This document shows positions 35,735 through 44,536 of a DNA stretch of 55,219 nt, piece by piece (position 1 is the stretch's first letter; the number at the start of each line of letters is the position of its first letter). Source of the DNA: Cupriavidus campinensis (GTDB lineage Bacteria > Pseudomonadota > Gammaproteobacteria > Burkholderiales > Burkholderiaceae); NCBI RefSeq assembly GCF_905397395.1, contig NZ_CAJPVH010000039.1:1-55219 (forward strand). Direction: 5' to 3'. The notes beneath the pieces are model-generated. The model was given only the letters and a program-made list of their open reading frames with translations. It did no database searches and was not told where the DNA came from. The position numbers were made by a program, and so were the translations under genes.

Positions 35735-36126
35735 GGGCATTCTCCGGTCATGCCTGGCGTCTAGTGGATATCGGTCGCTGGCCCACCCTGATGTCCGCTT
35801 TGGGTCGAGAACTGCCCGTCCACGCCGTTCGCCGCGCCACTCTTTGGCAGGAGCCATCAACGTCACATTGATGAATTTGCTGATGCCGCCAATTGGAACC
35901 CCCCCACCACACGAACCCGGATGTCTCTGTCTAACAATTTCGCTGAACAACACGGAATTGTGACGTGGTGTGCTCGGACACGAGGGAAGTTACGCCGTTC
36001 CATGTAAGTACCTGATCCTAAAGAGTTCAGGCTCTGAAGTTCATGGCAAAGCTCTGGAGGTAACTGGCAAACGACAATGGGATAGGCGGATCACCCATCA
36101 CGTGGCCCCGTCCATACGCCATTAAA
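35735..36126. other. intergenic stretch, island/core boundary
   Basis: About 390 bp with no convincing gene; GC rises towards the paa operon. A minus-strand frame (35666-35953) has irregular composition. The core resumes with the paaA promoter at 36127. Confidence 0.4.
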
Positions 36127-36156
36127 TTGACCGACCGGTCGGTTTATATATATAGT
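36127..36156 (+). promoter_or_regulatory. paaA promoter with overlapping palindromic operator
   Basis: TTGACC (36127-36132) and TATAGT (36151-36156) are 18 bp apart. The perfect 14-bp palindrome ACCGACCGGTCGGT occupies 36130-36143, overlapping the -35 and the spacer. This is where a TetR-type repressor would block transcription; the TetR gene at 41140 is the obvious candidate (PaaR), relieved by phenylacetyl-CoA in known systems. Confidence 0.7.
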
Positions 36157-36230
36157 GAGCAGACCCGCCGCCGCCGTCCAGCCCTCGACAAGAACACCCC
36201 CCGCGCGGCCACCCACCAGAAGGAGACGTT

Positions 36231-37247
36231 ATGTACACGCAGAGTCTCGACCTGCCCGGCCAGCCCAGCGCAGCCGCGTCGCATGGCGGGCCGCAGGACG
36301 CCGGCCTCGCCACGCGCCAGGCCGCGTTCGACGCGCGCATGGCGGAAGACGGCAAGATCGAGCCGATGGACTGGATGCCCGACGCCTACCGCAAGACGCT
36401 GGTGCGCCAGATCTCGCAGCACGCGCACTCGGAGATCGTCGGCATGCTGCCGGAAGGCAACTGGATCAGCCGCGCGCCGTCGCTCAAGCGCAAGGCCATC
36501 CTGCTGGCCAAGGTGCAGGACGAAGGCGGCCACGGCCTCTATCTATATAGCGCAGCCGAAACACTCAATGCCTCGCGCGACGATCTGGTCGATGCCCTGC
36601 ACACCGGCCGCGCCAAGTATTCGTCGATCTTCAACTACCCGACGCTGACCTGGGCGGACGTCGGCGTGATCGGCTGGCTGGTGGATGGCGCGGCGATCAT
36701 GAACCAGATTCCGTTGTGCCGCTGCTCGTACGGCCCGTACGCGCGCGCGATGATCCGCATCTGCAAGGAGGAGTCGTTCCACCAGCGCCAGGGCTTCGAC
36801 GCCCTGCTGGCCATGATGCGCGGCACCGACGCCCAGCGCGAGATGGTCCAGGACGCAGTGAACCGCTGGTGGTTCCCGGTGCTGATGATGTTCGGCCCGC
36901 CGGACGCCGCCTCCACCAACAGCAGCCAGACCATGGCCTGGGGCATCAAGCGCATCTCGAATGACGACCTGCGCCAGAAGTTTGTCGATGCGACCGTCGA
37001 GCAGGCCAAGGTGCTGGGCGTGACGCTGCCCGACCCCGGCCTGAAGTGGAATGCCGAGCGCGGCCACCACGACTACAGCCCGCTCGACTGGGACGAATTC
37101 TGGCGTGTGATCAACGGCGACGGCCCCTGCAACAAGGAGCGCCTGGCCACGCGCGTGAAGGCGCACGAAGACGGGGCCTGGGTGCGCGAGGCCGCGCTGG
37201 CCCACGCCCGCCGCCGCGCGGAACGACCCCAGCGCGAAGCCGCCTGA
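36231..37247 (+). CDS. paaA: phenylacetyl-CoA epoxidase subunit PaaA
   Basis: 338-residue catalytic subunit of the PaaABCE di-iron monooxygenase, which converts phenylacetyl-CoA to its ring 1,2-epoxide. The ferritin-like core is visible, with the iron-ligand helices around [15 protein letters not shown] and [16 protein letters not shown] (E, ExxH-type positions). An AGGAG site lies six bases before the ATG. It is first in the operon, followed by paaB at 21 bp. It is slightly longer than the E. coli protein (309), mainly at the N-terminus. Confidence 0.97.
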   Translation: MYTQSLDLPGQPSAAASHGGPQDAGLATRQAAFDARMAEDGKIEPMDWMPDAYRKTLVRQISQHAHSEIVGMLPEGNWISRAPSLKRKAILLAKVQDEGGHGLYLYSAAETLNASRDDLVDALHTGRAKYSSIFNYPTLTWADVGVIGWLVDGAAIMNQIPLCRCSYGPYARAMIRICKEESFHQRQGFDALLAMMRGTDAQREMVQDAVNRWWFPVLMMFGPPDAASTNSSQTMAWGIKRISNDDLRQKFVDATVEQAKVLGVTLPDPGLKWNAERGHHDYSPLDWDEFWRVINGDGPCNKERLATRVKAHEDGAWVREAALAHARRRAERPQREAA

Positions 37248-37268
37248 ACGCGGCCCAAGGAGACAGAA

Positions 37269-37583
37269 ATGGCGCAATCGACACCCGAGATGCACCCGAA
37301 CAAGAAGGAATGGCCGCTGTGGGAGGTGTTTGTCCGCAGCAAGCAAGGGCTGGAGCACAAGCATTGCGGCAGCCTGCACGCCGCGGACGCCGAGCAGGCG
37401 CTGCACATGGCCCGCGATGTCTACACGCGCCGGCAGGAAGGCGTGTCGATCTGGGTGGTGCCCTCGTCCGCCATCACGGCCAGCGCGCCGGCGGAGAAGG
37501 CCGAGTTGTTCGACCCGGCCGCCGACAAGATCTACCGGCACCCGACGTTCTACCAGCTCCCCGACGAAGTCAACCATATGTAA
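37269..37583 (+). CDS. paaB: phenylacetyl-CoA epoxidase subunit PaaB
   Basis: 104-residue small subunit of the epoxidase that bridges the PaaAC pairs. It starts after AAGGAGACAGAA. The family block KEWPLWEVFVRSKQGLEHKH and RRQEGVSIWVVPS are both present. The stop is 10 bp before paaC. Confidence 0.96.
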   Translation: MAQSTPEMHPNKKEWPLWEVFVRSKQGLEHKHCGSLHAADAEQALHMARDVYTRRQEGVSIWVVPSSAITASAPAEKAELFDPAADKIYRHPTFYQLPDEVNHM

Positions 37584-37593
37584 GGCCGGCCCC

Positions 37594-38445
37594 ATGATGC
37601 AGACCCCCATCGCCGACGACCGCTCCCTCGACCGCACCGCAGACCTCGCCCGCACCGCGCCGTTGCAGTACGTGCTGCGGCTGGCCGACAACGCGCTGAT
37701 CCTGGGCCAGCGCAACGCCGAATGGTGCGGCCATGGCCCGGCGCTGGAAGAAGACATCGCGCTGGCCAATATCAGCCTGGACCTGATCGGCCAGGCGCGG
37801 CTGCTGTACACCCATGCCGGCGAACTCGAGGGCCGGCTGACCGGCCGCGCGCGCCAGGAGGACGAGTACGCGTACTGGCGGGAGGAACGCGAATTCCGCA
37901 ACTGGACCCTGCTGGAACTGCCGCACACCGGCCCGCTGGCCGGCACCGCCCGGACCGAGCGCGACTACGCGGTCACCATCATGCGAAATTTCCTATACGG
38001 GGCGCTGATGGCCGCACTCTGGCCCGCGCTGGAGACCAGCCAGGACGCGGGGCTGGCCGCCATCGCCGCCAAATCGGCCAAGGAGGCGCGCTACCACCTG
38101 CAGCATGCGGCGGGATGGGTGGTGCGGCTGGGCGATGGCACCGATGCGTCCCACGTCCGCATGCAGCGCGCGCTGGACCACCTGCTGCCCTATATGAACG
38201 AATGCTTCGCGCCCGATCCGGTCGAGCAGGCCGCCGCTGACCAGGGCGTGGCCGTGCCGACGGCGAGCCTGCGCGACGACTGGGAGGCCATCGTCCACGC
38301 CACCCTGGAGGACGCCACGCTGCGCCTGCCGGCGCCCTCGGCGTTTGTCTCCACGGGCAAGCTCGGCGTCCATTCGGAACACATGAGCTACCTGCTGGCC
38401 GAAATGCAGGGGCTGGCGCGCGCCCACCCCGGCGCGCAGTGGTAG
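37594..38445 (+). CDS. paaC: phenylacetyl-CoA epoxidase structural subunit PaaC
   Basis: 283-residue ferritin-like partner of PaaA that does not itself bind the catalytic iron but is needed for the active heterodimer. LRLADNALILGQRNAEWCGHGP, then DLIGQARLLYTHAGELEG and KEARYHLQHAAGWVVRLGDGT are typical. ATG 37594 or the next ATG at 37597. It is followed by paaD with a start 14 bp after the paaC stop or a GTG overlapping it. Confidence 0.95.
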   Translation: MMQTPIADDRSLDRTADLARTAPLQYVLRLADNALILGQRNAEWCGHGPALEEDIALANISLDLIGQARLLYTHAGELEGRLTGRARQEDEYAYWREEREFRNWTLLELPHTGPLAGTARTERDYAVTIMRNFLYGALMAALWPALETSQDAGLAAIAAKSAKEARYHLQHAAGWVVRLGDGTDASHVRMQRALDHLLPYMNECFAPDPVEQAAADQGVAVPTASLRDDWEAIVHATLEDATLRLPAPSAFVSTGKLGVHSEHMSYLLAEMQGLARAHPGAQW

Positions 38446-38459
38446 GCGGGGGTCCGGTC

Positions 38460-39065
38460 ATGCGGATTGCGTCGACGATCCCCTCCCCCTTCGCGCCGGC
38501 CTTCCCTGCCGCCGCCCCGGCTGGCCCGCGCTCGGCCGACGACCGGCTCGCCGCCGCCTGGGCCGCGCTGGAGGCCGTGCCAGACCCCGAAATCCCGGTC
38601 GTGTCGATCCGCGATCTCGGCATTTTGCGAGACATACGGCTGTCCGACGACGGCGCGACGGTCGAGGCGATCATCACGCCGACCTACTCCGGCTGCCCGG
38701 CCATGTCACAGATCGAGGAAGACGTAGGCCGCGCGCTCGAAGCCGCCGGACTGGCGCCGTGGCGCGTGCGCACGGTGCTGGCACCGGCCTGGACCACCGA
38801 CTGGATCACCGAGGCCGGCCGCGCCAGCCTGCGCGCGTACGGCATCGCCCCGCCGGGGCGTTGCGGATCGCAAGACAGCGAGATGGGCGCGGGCGCCGCG
38901 GTCCGGCCGCTGCGCTTTGTACCGCGCGCAACCCAGGTCATCGCCTGCCCCCATTGCGGCAGCACGCATACCGAGGAGCTGTCGCGCTTCGCCTCCACGG
39001 CGTGCAAGGCGCTCCACCGTTGCCTGGACTGCCGCGAGCCGTTCGACTACTTCAAGCCCTACTAA
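38460..39065 (+). CDS. paaD: phenylacetyl-CoA epoxidase assembly protein PaaD
   Basis: 201-residue protein with an N-terminal MIP18/DUF59-like domain (VPDPEIPVVSIRDLGIL, then TPTYSGCPAM) and a C-terminal zinc-ribbon-like part (CPHCGSTH ... CLDCREPF). It is thought to help build Fe-S or di-iron centres of the epoxidase. The ATG at 38460 is chosen; a GTG at 38439 overlapping paaC is possible. The N-terminal about 25 residues are proline/alanine-rich. Confidence 0.94.
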   Translation: MRIASTIPSPFAPAFPAAAPAGPRSADDRLAAAWAALEAVPDPEIPVVSIRDLGILRDIRLSDDGATVEAIITPTYSGCPAMSQIEEDVGRALEAAGLAPWRVRTVLAPAWTTDWITEAGRASLRAYGIAPPGRCGSQDSEMGAGAAVRPLRFVPRATQVIACPHCGSTHTEELSRFASTACKALHRCLDCREPFDYFKPY

Positions 39066-39092
39066 GCCCAGAAAGCCAGAGGCAGACACGCG

Positions 39093-40184
39093 ATGACCCC
39101 ACAGTTCCACCCGCTGCGCGTGGCGCAGGTACGCCCGGAAACGTCCGACACGGTGTCGATCGCCTTCGAGGTGCCCGAGCCGCTGCGCGACGCCTACCGC
39201 TTCACGCAGGGCCAGTTCCTCACGCTGAGGGCTGCCGTCGATGGCAAGGACGTGCGTCGCTCCTATTCGATCTGTTGCGGGGTGCAGGACTACGACGAGC
39301 GCGGCGAGCTGCGCGTGGCCGTGAAGCTGGTGGACGACGGCCTGTTCTCCACCTGGCTGCACGACACCGTGGCGCCCGGGCAGGTTTTCGAGGTAATGAC
39401 CCCCGATGGCCGCTTCCACGTGCCGCTGGACGCCGCCGCGGCGCGCCACTACGTGGCCTTTGCCGCCGGCAGCGGCATCACGCCGGTGCTGTCGCTGATC
39501 CGCACCACGCTGGCGCGCGAGCCGCGCAGCCGCTTCACGCTGGTCTACGGCAACCGCAGCGTGGACAGCATCATCTTCTCCGAGGCGCTGGAGGATCTGA
39601 AAAACCAGTATCTGTCCCGTTTCACGCTCTATCACGTGCTGTCCCGCCAGCCACAGGAGGTGGACCTGCTGCACGGCCGGCTCGACCGCGCCCGCGTGGC
39701 CGCCTTCCTGGAAACGCTGATTCCCGTCGACGATATCGACGCCGCCTTTGTCTGCGGCCCGGCCTCCATGATCGACGAAGTGGAGGCAGCACTGAAGGCG
39801 GCGGGGCTGGACCCCCACCAGATCCACGCTGAACGCTTTGGGGTGCCGCTGGCGTCCGCGCCGCGCAAAACGTCGACGGAACACCACGCCAGCCACGCCG
39901 GCACGGCCGAACTCGTGGTCGTGCTGGACGGCAAGCAGCACAAGATGCGCCTGCCGCTGGAAGACGCCAATGTGCTGGACACCGCGCTGGCGGCCGGGCT
40001 GGACCTGCCCTACGCCTGCAAGGGCGGGGTCTGCTGCACCTGCCGCGCCAAGGTGCTCGAGGGCCAGGTCGAAATGGAGAAGAACTACACGCTGGAGCCG
40101 TGGGAGATGGAAAAGGGGTTCGTGCTCACCTGCCAGGCGCGCGCGCTCACGCCCCGGGTGGTGGTCAGCTACGACGAACGCTAG
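39093..40184 (+). CDS. paaE: phenylacetyl-CoA epoxidase reductase PaaE
   Basis: 363-residue reductase that passes electrons from NADPH to the epoxidase. The FAD-binding part has RRSYSICCG, the NAD(P)-binding part AGSGITPVLSLI and FVCGPASMI, and the C-terminal plant-type ferredoxin domain the cysteines of CKGGVCCTC with a later Cys in VLTCQAR. The AGAGGCAG ribosome site is eight bases from the ATG. Last of the paaABCDE set; the rest of the phenylacetate pathway (paaK, paaG, paaZ) is not in the window. Confidence 0.96.
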   Translation: MTPQFHPLRVAQVRPETSDTVSIAFEVPEPLRDAYRFTQGQFLTLRAAVDGKDVRRSYSICCGVQDYDERGELRVAVKLVDDGLFSTWLHDTVAPGQVFEVMTPDGRFHVPLDAAAARHYVAFAAGSGITPVLSLIRTTLAREPRSRFTLVYGNRSVDSIIFSEALEDLKNQYLSRFTLYHVLSRQPQEVDLLHGRLDRARVAAFLETLIPVDDIDAAFVCGPASMIDEVEAALKAAGLDPHQIHAERFGVPLASAPRKTSTEHHASHAGTAELVVVLDGKQHKMRLPLEDANVLDTALAAGLDLPYACKGGVCCTCRAKVLEGQVEMEKNYTLEPWEMEKGFVLTCQARALTPRVVVSYDER

Positions 40185-40334
40185 TTGTTGCTGGTGGCAC
40201 GACTGTTGCCGTGATTACAATGGCGGGACACGCTCCATGCGTCGCATCGTCCGCCACAGGGCCGTCCGCCGACGGCGGGGCCGATGGCGGCCGGGATTCC
40301 TCCGGGACACGTCGCACCCTATACAATCACGGTC

Positions 40335-41132
40335 ATGCAATATATCCATGTCGTCAACGGCGATGTTGCGGGCAACACGCTGCGCCAGGCCCTGGCCCAG
40401 GCGGCCCGTCCCGACCCGGTGGTCGTCCTGCGCGACGACCTGGCCGTCGGCCCCATCGCGGACGTGGACAGCACCGGCCTGATCCGCTCCGGCTTCTGGC
40501 AGCGGGTGGCGCCCCATACCGATATCGACTTCGCGGCCGAGATGCGCCAGGCGCTGGACCAGCTCCAGTCGCTGCGCCGCGCCGACATGGAGGTCGCCAT
40601 CTGGCACGGCCAGAGCGCCTCCGACCAGCTGATGCTGCGCCGGGTGGTCTTCCACCTGTACCAGGCGCCCCAGCGGATCAATGAAGTGTCGATGGACCTG
40701 CGCGAACTGGAGGTGCCCGCCCAGGGCAACCTCGCCGCCATCGGCATGTACCCGGCCGCACGGCTGGCGCGGCGGTTCTCGACCATCGCCCCGGTCTCGG
40801 TGCTGCGGCTGGGCCGGCTGGGCTACGAATGGCAGCAGAACGTGAAGGAGAACGCCGACGTGCGGCTCTGGAAGGGCAACACGCTCGTGCCGGCCGCCTA
40901 CCATAACGTCGACGACGTGATCCTGGAGCGCGCCCCCGAGGACTGGAAGCCGGCCGCCGAGGTGGTGGCCAGCGTCATGGGCGCCATCGAGGGCCTGCTG
41001 GCCAGCGACTGGTTCGTGTTCTGGCGCTGCCGGGAGCTGATCGGCACGGGCCAGCTCGTACTGCGCGGCAACGCCGATTCGCTCCAGACCTGCGAACTGC
41101 GCCGCAACCAACTCAACGCGAGCGCGGAATAA
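40335..41132 (+). CDS. DUF1835 domain protein
   Basis: 265-residue soluble protein. The opening MQYIHVVNGDVAGNTLRQAL and then VVLRDDLAVGPIADVD are diagnostic for DUF1835; the C-terminal part with LWKGNTLVPAAYHNVDD is the usual partner domain (DUF3658-like). Function unknown. It lies 150 bp after paaE and 7 bp before the TetR gene, so it is probably co-transcribed with the regulator. An AT-rich TATACAAT stands just before the ATG and may be a promoter element of its own. Confidence 0.8.
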   Translation: MQYIHVVNGDVAGNTLRQALAQAARPDPVVVLRDDLAVGPIADVDSTGLIRSGFWQRVAPHTDIDFAAEMRQALDQLQSLRRADMEVAIWHGQSASDQLMLRRVVFHLYQAPQRINEVSMDLRELEVPAQGNLAAIGMYPAARLARRFSTIAPVSVLRLGRLGYEWQQNVKENADVRLWKGNTLVPAAYHNVDDVILERAPEDWKPAAEVVASVMGAIEGLLASDWFVFWRCRELIGTGQLVLRGNADSLQTCELRRNQLNASAE

Positions 41133-41139
41133 GCGGCCC

Positions 41140-41793
41140 ATGGCAAGAACCAAGGCGCCCGATTTCGAGGCACAGCGCGAGCAGATCCTGGACCTGGCCG
41201 CCGCCGCCTTCGCGGCGAGCAGCTACCCGAGCACCTCGATGGCCGACCTGGCAGCGGCCTGCGGCACGTCCAAGGCGCGGCTCTATCACTACTACGAGAG
41301 CAAGGAAGCGATCCTGTTCGACCTGCTGGACCGCTACACGCGCCGGCTGATGCTGATCGTCACCGAGGTGGAGGCCGAAAGCGAGCGCCAGGGCCGTACG
41401 GACGCCGAGAGTTTCGGCGATCTGCTGCGCGCCTTCCTCGCCGAGTACGAAACGTCTCAAACCCGACACATCGCGCTGATCAACGACGTCAAGTTCCTGG
41501 CCGAAGAGCAGCGCGACCTGATCCTGAAGCGCGAGCGCGACGTGGTGGCCGCCTTCTCCCGCAAGCTGCGGCTGGCCTACCCGGCGCGCGTCACGCGCGA
41601 CAACCAGACCGCGCTGGCGATGACCGTGTTCGGCATGATCAACTGGACCTTCACCTGGCTCAAGCCGGGCGGCAAGCTGTCTTACGCCCAGTTCGCCGAG
41701 ATGGTCGTGGACCTGCTCGACAATGGGTTGGCAACTGGGTTGGCAACCGGGCTGGCCAGCGGGCTGGCGCGCAGCGCGCCGGCCCAGCCCTGA
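41140..41793 (+). CDS. paaR: TetR-family regulator, PaaR-like
   Basis: 217 residues. The N-terminal TetR helix-turn-helix is clear (ILDLAAAAFAASSYPSTSMADLAAACGTSKARLYHYYESKEAIL); the ligand domain ends near residue 194. It closes the paa cluster, as PaaR does in related Burkholderiales, and is expected to bind the palindrome at 36130-36143 and respond to phenylacetyl-CoA; this is inference from position. The C-terminus is a GLAT GLAT GLAS GLAR tandem repeat. The stop is one base from the convergent kefC stop. Confidence 0.85.
   Translation: MARTKAPDFEAQREQILDLAAAAFAASSYPSTSMADLAAACGTSKARLYHYYESKEAILFDLLDRYTRRLMLIVTEVEAESERQGRTDAESFGDLLRAFLAEYETSQTRHIALINDVKFLAEEQRDLILKRERDVVAAFSRKLRLAYPARVTRDNQTALAMTVFGMINWTFTWLKPGGKLSYAQFAEMVVDLLDNGLATGLATGLASGLARSAPAQP
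41725..41772 (+). repeat. 12-bp tandem repeat at the paaR 3' end
   Basis: Four in-frame 12-bp units: GGGTTGGCAACT, GGGTTGGCAACC, GGGCTGGCCAGC, GGGCTGGCGCGC, coding for GLAT-GLAT-GLAS-GLAR at residues 196-211 of the TetR regulator. The first two units differ only in the last base, a sign of recent duplication. Confidence 0.8.
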
Positions 41794-41794
41794 A

Positions 41795-43609
41795 TCAGGA
41801 CCACTCCGCGTCTTCCTGCTTCTGCCGCTGCTCGCGGTCCTGGCGGAACATTTCCTCGAGTTCGTCGCGCGCCTGCCGCGCCAGCGACACCAGCTTGGTC
41901 TGGTCGCGGTAGTGCGGATAGAAGCGGTCGATCGCCTGGATATTGTGACGCCGGAAGCGCAATGCCACGCTGCGCGCATCGGCCGGATCGATTCCCAGCC
42001 CTTCCAGCACGCGGCGCCCCATCATCAGCGAACCCTCGAACATCTCGCGCTCGAAGATCTCCACGCCACGGTCCTTGAGCTGGTACACGTGCGAGACGTG
42101 GCGCGCCCGCGCGTAGATCTTCAGGTGCGGAAAGCGCGCCCGCACGCGGTCGATCAGCGCCAGGCTGTCTTCCATACCCTCGATGGCCACCACGAGGATC
42201 TTGGCCGTGCCGGCGCCCGCCGCCTCGAGCAGGTCCACGCGGGTGGCATCGCCATAGAACACCTTGAAGCCGAAGCCTTTGAGGAACTCGATCTGGTCCG
42301 GGTCGTGGTCGAGAATCGTCGCCGTAATGCCCTGCGAGTACAGCAGGCGGCCGACGATCTGGCCAAAGCGCCCGAAGCCGGCAATCAGCACCGGGTTGTG
42401 CTGCGGCGGGATCGCGTCATCCTTGCGGCGCGACAGCGCATGCAGGCGCGGCGCGATCAGGCGGTCGAAAACCAGCAGCAGCAAGGGCGTCGCCACCATC
42501 GACAAGGCCACCACCAACACCAGCAGCGCCTCCATATGCGGCGGCAGCAGGCCCGCATGGGCGGCCACGCCGAATACCACGAAGGCGAACTCGCCGCCTT
42601 GCGAGATCAGCAGCCCGAACAGCAGCCACTGGCCACGCGCGATGCCGAAGCGGCGCGCCAGCAGCGCCAGGATCAGCGTCTTGACCACCACGAAGCCCGC
42701 CACGAGGCCCAGCACCTGCCCTGGCGCCTGCGCGAGCACGCCGAAGTCGATCGACATGCCCACGGCCATGAAGAACAGGCCGAGCAGCAGGCCCTTGAAC
42801 GGCTCGATATCGGCCTCGAGCGCATGGCGGTACTCCGAATCCGCCAGCAGCACGCCGGCCACGAAGGTGCCGAGCGCCATGGAAACGCCCACCGCGTCCA
42901 TCATCAGCGCGATGCCCACCACCAGCAGCAGCGCAAACGCGGTGAACATCTCGCGCATGTCCGTGCGGGCGATAAAGCGCAGCACCGGGCGCACCAGGTA
43001 GCGGCCCACCACCACCAGCAGCGCCATCACGGCCACCGCCTTGCCGGCGGTCTGCCACGCGGGGGGGCCGTGCGGCACCGCGCCAACGGCGTCGGCGGCC
43101 AGCAGCGGCAGCAAGGCGATCATCGGGATCGCGGCGATATCCTGGAATAGCAGAATGCCGAAGCTGGCCGCGCCGGCCGGGGTGCTCATCAGGTTCCGCT
43201 CGGCCAGCGTGGCGAACGCGATGGCGGTGGAAGACAGCGCCAGGCCAAGCCCCGCCACCAGCGCCACCTGCCATGGCGCCCCCAATAGCGCGGCCAGGAC
43301 GCCCAGCACCAGCGCGCAGGCCGCAAGCTGGGTCGATCCGTAGCCGAAAATTGATTTCTTGAGGTTCTTGAGCTTGCGCGGCTCCAACTCCAGGCCGATG
43401 ACGAACATCATCATCACGACGCCGAATTCCGAGAAATGCAGGATCGACTCGACATTGGTGACCAGCCGCAGCGCAAACGGGCCGATGGCGGCGCCCGCAA
43501 TCAGGTAGCCGAGCACCGCGCCCAGGCCCAGCCGCCGCGCCAGCGGCACGGCCACCACGGCCGCCACCAGGAACACCAGCAGCGCGATCAGGAAGTCATG
43601 CTGGTTCAT
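41795..43609 (-). CDS. kefC: KefC/KefB-type K+/H+ antiporter
   Basis: 604-residue CPA2-family antiporter with about 12 membrane helices in residues 1-385 and a C-terminal TrkA-N/RCK domain (VLIAGFGRFGQIVGRLL, NAD-binding). The HALEADIEPFKGLLLGLFFMAVGMSIDF block marks the Kef group. Such antiporters are opened by glutathione adducts of toxic electrophiles and acidify the cytoplasm. The ancillary oxidoreductase gene overlaps its start by 4 bp. It is convergent with paaR with one base between stops. Confidence 0.93.
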   Translation of the reverse strand: MNQHDFLIALLVFLVAAVVAVPLARRLGLGAVLGYLIAGAAIGPFALRLVTNVESILHFSEFGVVMMMFVIGLELEPRKLKNLKKSIFGYGSTQLAACALVLGVLAALLGAPWQVALVAGLGLALSSTAIAFATLAERNLMSTPAGAASFGILLFQDIAAIPMIALLPLLAADAVGAVPHGPPAWQTAGKAVAVMALLVVVGRYLVRPVLRFIARTDMREMFTAFALLLVVGIALMMDAVGVSMALGTFVAGVLLADSEYRHALEADIEPFKGLLLGLFFMAVGMSIDFGVLAQAPGQVLGLVAGFVVVKTLILALLARRFGIARGQWLLFGLLISQGGEFAFVVFGVAAHAGLLPPHMEALLVLVVALSMVATPLLLLVFDRLIAPRLHALSRRKDDAIPPQHNPVLIAGFGRFGQIVGRLLYSQGITATILDHDPDQIEFLKGFGFKVFYGDATRVDLLEAAGAGTAKILVVAIEGMEDSLALIDRVRARFPHLKIYARARHVSHVYQLKDRGVEIFEREMFEGSLMMGRRVLEGLGIDPADARSVALRFRRHNIQAIDRFYPHYRDQTKLVSLARQARDELEEMFRQDREQRQKQEDAEWS

Positions 43610-44202
43610 GGCGCGTCCTCCGGCTCCTCGGACGGCACTTCATCGGCCGAGGACACCTCGGGCGGTACCGGCAGGGGCGGCGTCAGGTGCCGGGCCACGT
43701 GTTCGACATGCTGGGCAATGGCCTCCGGATCGGCATTGCCGGCATCGTGCAGCACCACCGGCGGCAGCCAGGTCATGCCGCACAGCAAGGCGGTCTGCTC
43801 CAGCGGCAGCAGGAAATCGGCAATCGGATGGCCGTGGGAGCCGTCCGGCCCGTAAGCGTCGGCGTGGCCGCCGGTGCTGACCACCACCAGCATCGACTTG
43901 CCGCGCAGCGCGGTGCCGCCCGGCCCGTAGGCCCAGCCGGATTCGAGGACTTCGTCGATCCAGAGCTTCAGCAGCGCAGGCACGCTGTACCAGCGCACCG
44001 GGAATTGCAGGACCACCGTCTCGGTGGTGGAAAGCAGCCGCTGCTCGGCCACGACGTCGATGTCGTAATCCACATAAAGCCGGTAAAGCTCGCGCACGGC
44101 CACGTGCGGCAAGGCGGCCAGCGCCTCGGCGAGTGGACGGTTGACGCGGGAACGGCGGGGCGCGGGATGCGCATAGATCACAACGATGGGGGGCTCGTGC
44201 AT
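43606..44202 (-). CDS. KefF/KefG-type NAD(P)H oxidoreductase
   Basis: 198-residue flavodoxin-like quinone reductase of the KefF/KefG group: VVIYAHPAPRRSRVN, then LQFPVRWYSVPALLKLWIDEVL (the family WYSxPALLKxWxDxV block) and GPDGSHGHPIADFLLPLEQ. In other bacteria it binds and activates the Kef channel. The ATG at 44202 is chosen (a TTG 12 bases upstream is also open). It overlaps kefC by 4 bp. The C-terminus is Pro/Glu-rich. Confidence 0.9.
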   Translation of the reverse strand: MHEPPIVVIYAHPAPRRSRVNRPLAEALAALPHVAVRELYRLYVDYDIDVVAEQRLLSTTETVVLQFPVRWYSVPALLKLWIDEVLESGWAYGPGGTALRGKSMLVVVSTGGHADAYGPDGSHGHPIADFLLPLEQTALLCGMTWLPPVVLHDAGNADPEAIAQHVEHVARHLTPPLPVPPEVSSADEVPSEEPEDAP

Positions 44203-44536
44203 GGAGGGTGGCAAGGCGAAGATTCCGAGTTAGCGTCTGATAGCCACAGACCGCTGGAAGTGTGCGGCGTTGCAGCAAATCCACAGCCGTCACCCATATG
44301 ACGTTGTAGTCTCTCCGGCAACCGCTTGATTTTACGGGATTTTCTGAGCTGTCACAGTCTGATGCAATTTCCTGCGGCGACTGTTGCGCCCGAAAGCTTA
44401 CGCGACCCTGACAAATCCACTACAATACTTTTCGCATTGCAGCAACCTAGTGTTTGCCCCGAGTATCGCTGAAAGTGACTGGGCATTCATGGCGTGGGTG
44501 CTATTTTCATACTGATTGTCGCAAGAGGAAACCAAA
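44203..44536. other. intergenic region between kefFG and GNAT gene
   Basis: Contains a plausible plus-strand promoter TTACGC (44398-44403), 17 bp, TACAAT (44421-44426) for the GNAT gene, with about 110 bases of leader. The kef promoter on the other strand is not clear. No gene is seen. Confidence 0.45.

Noticed and set aside
35666..35953. Minus-strand frame before the paa operon.
   Set aside because: It overlaps the end of the beta-lactamase-like gene and lacks coding character.
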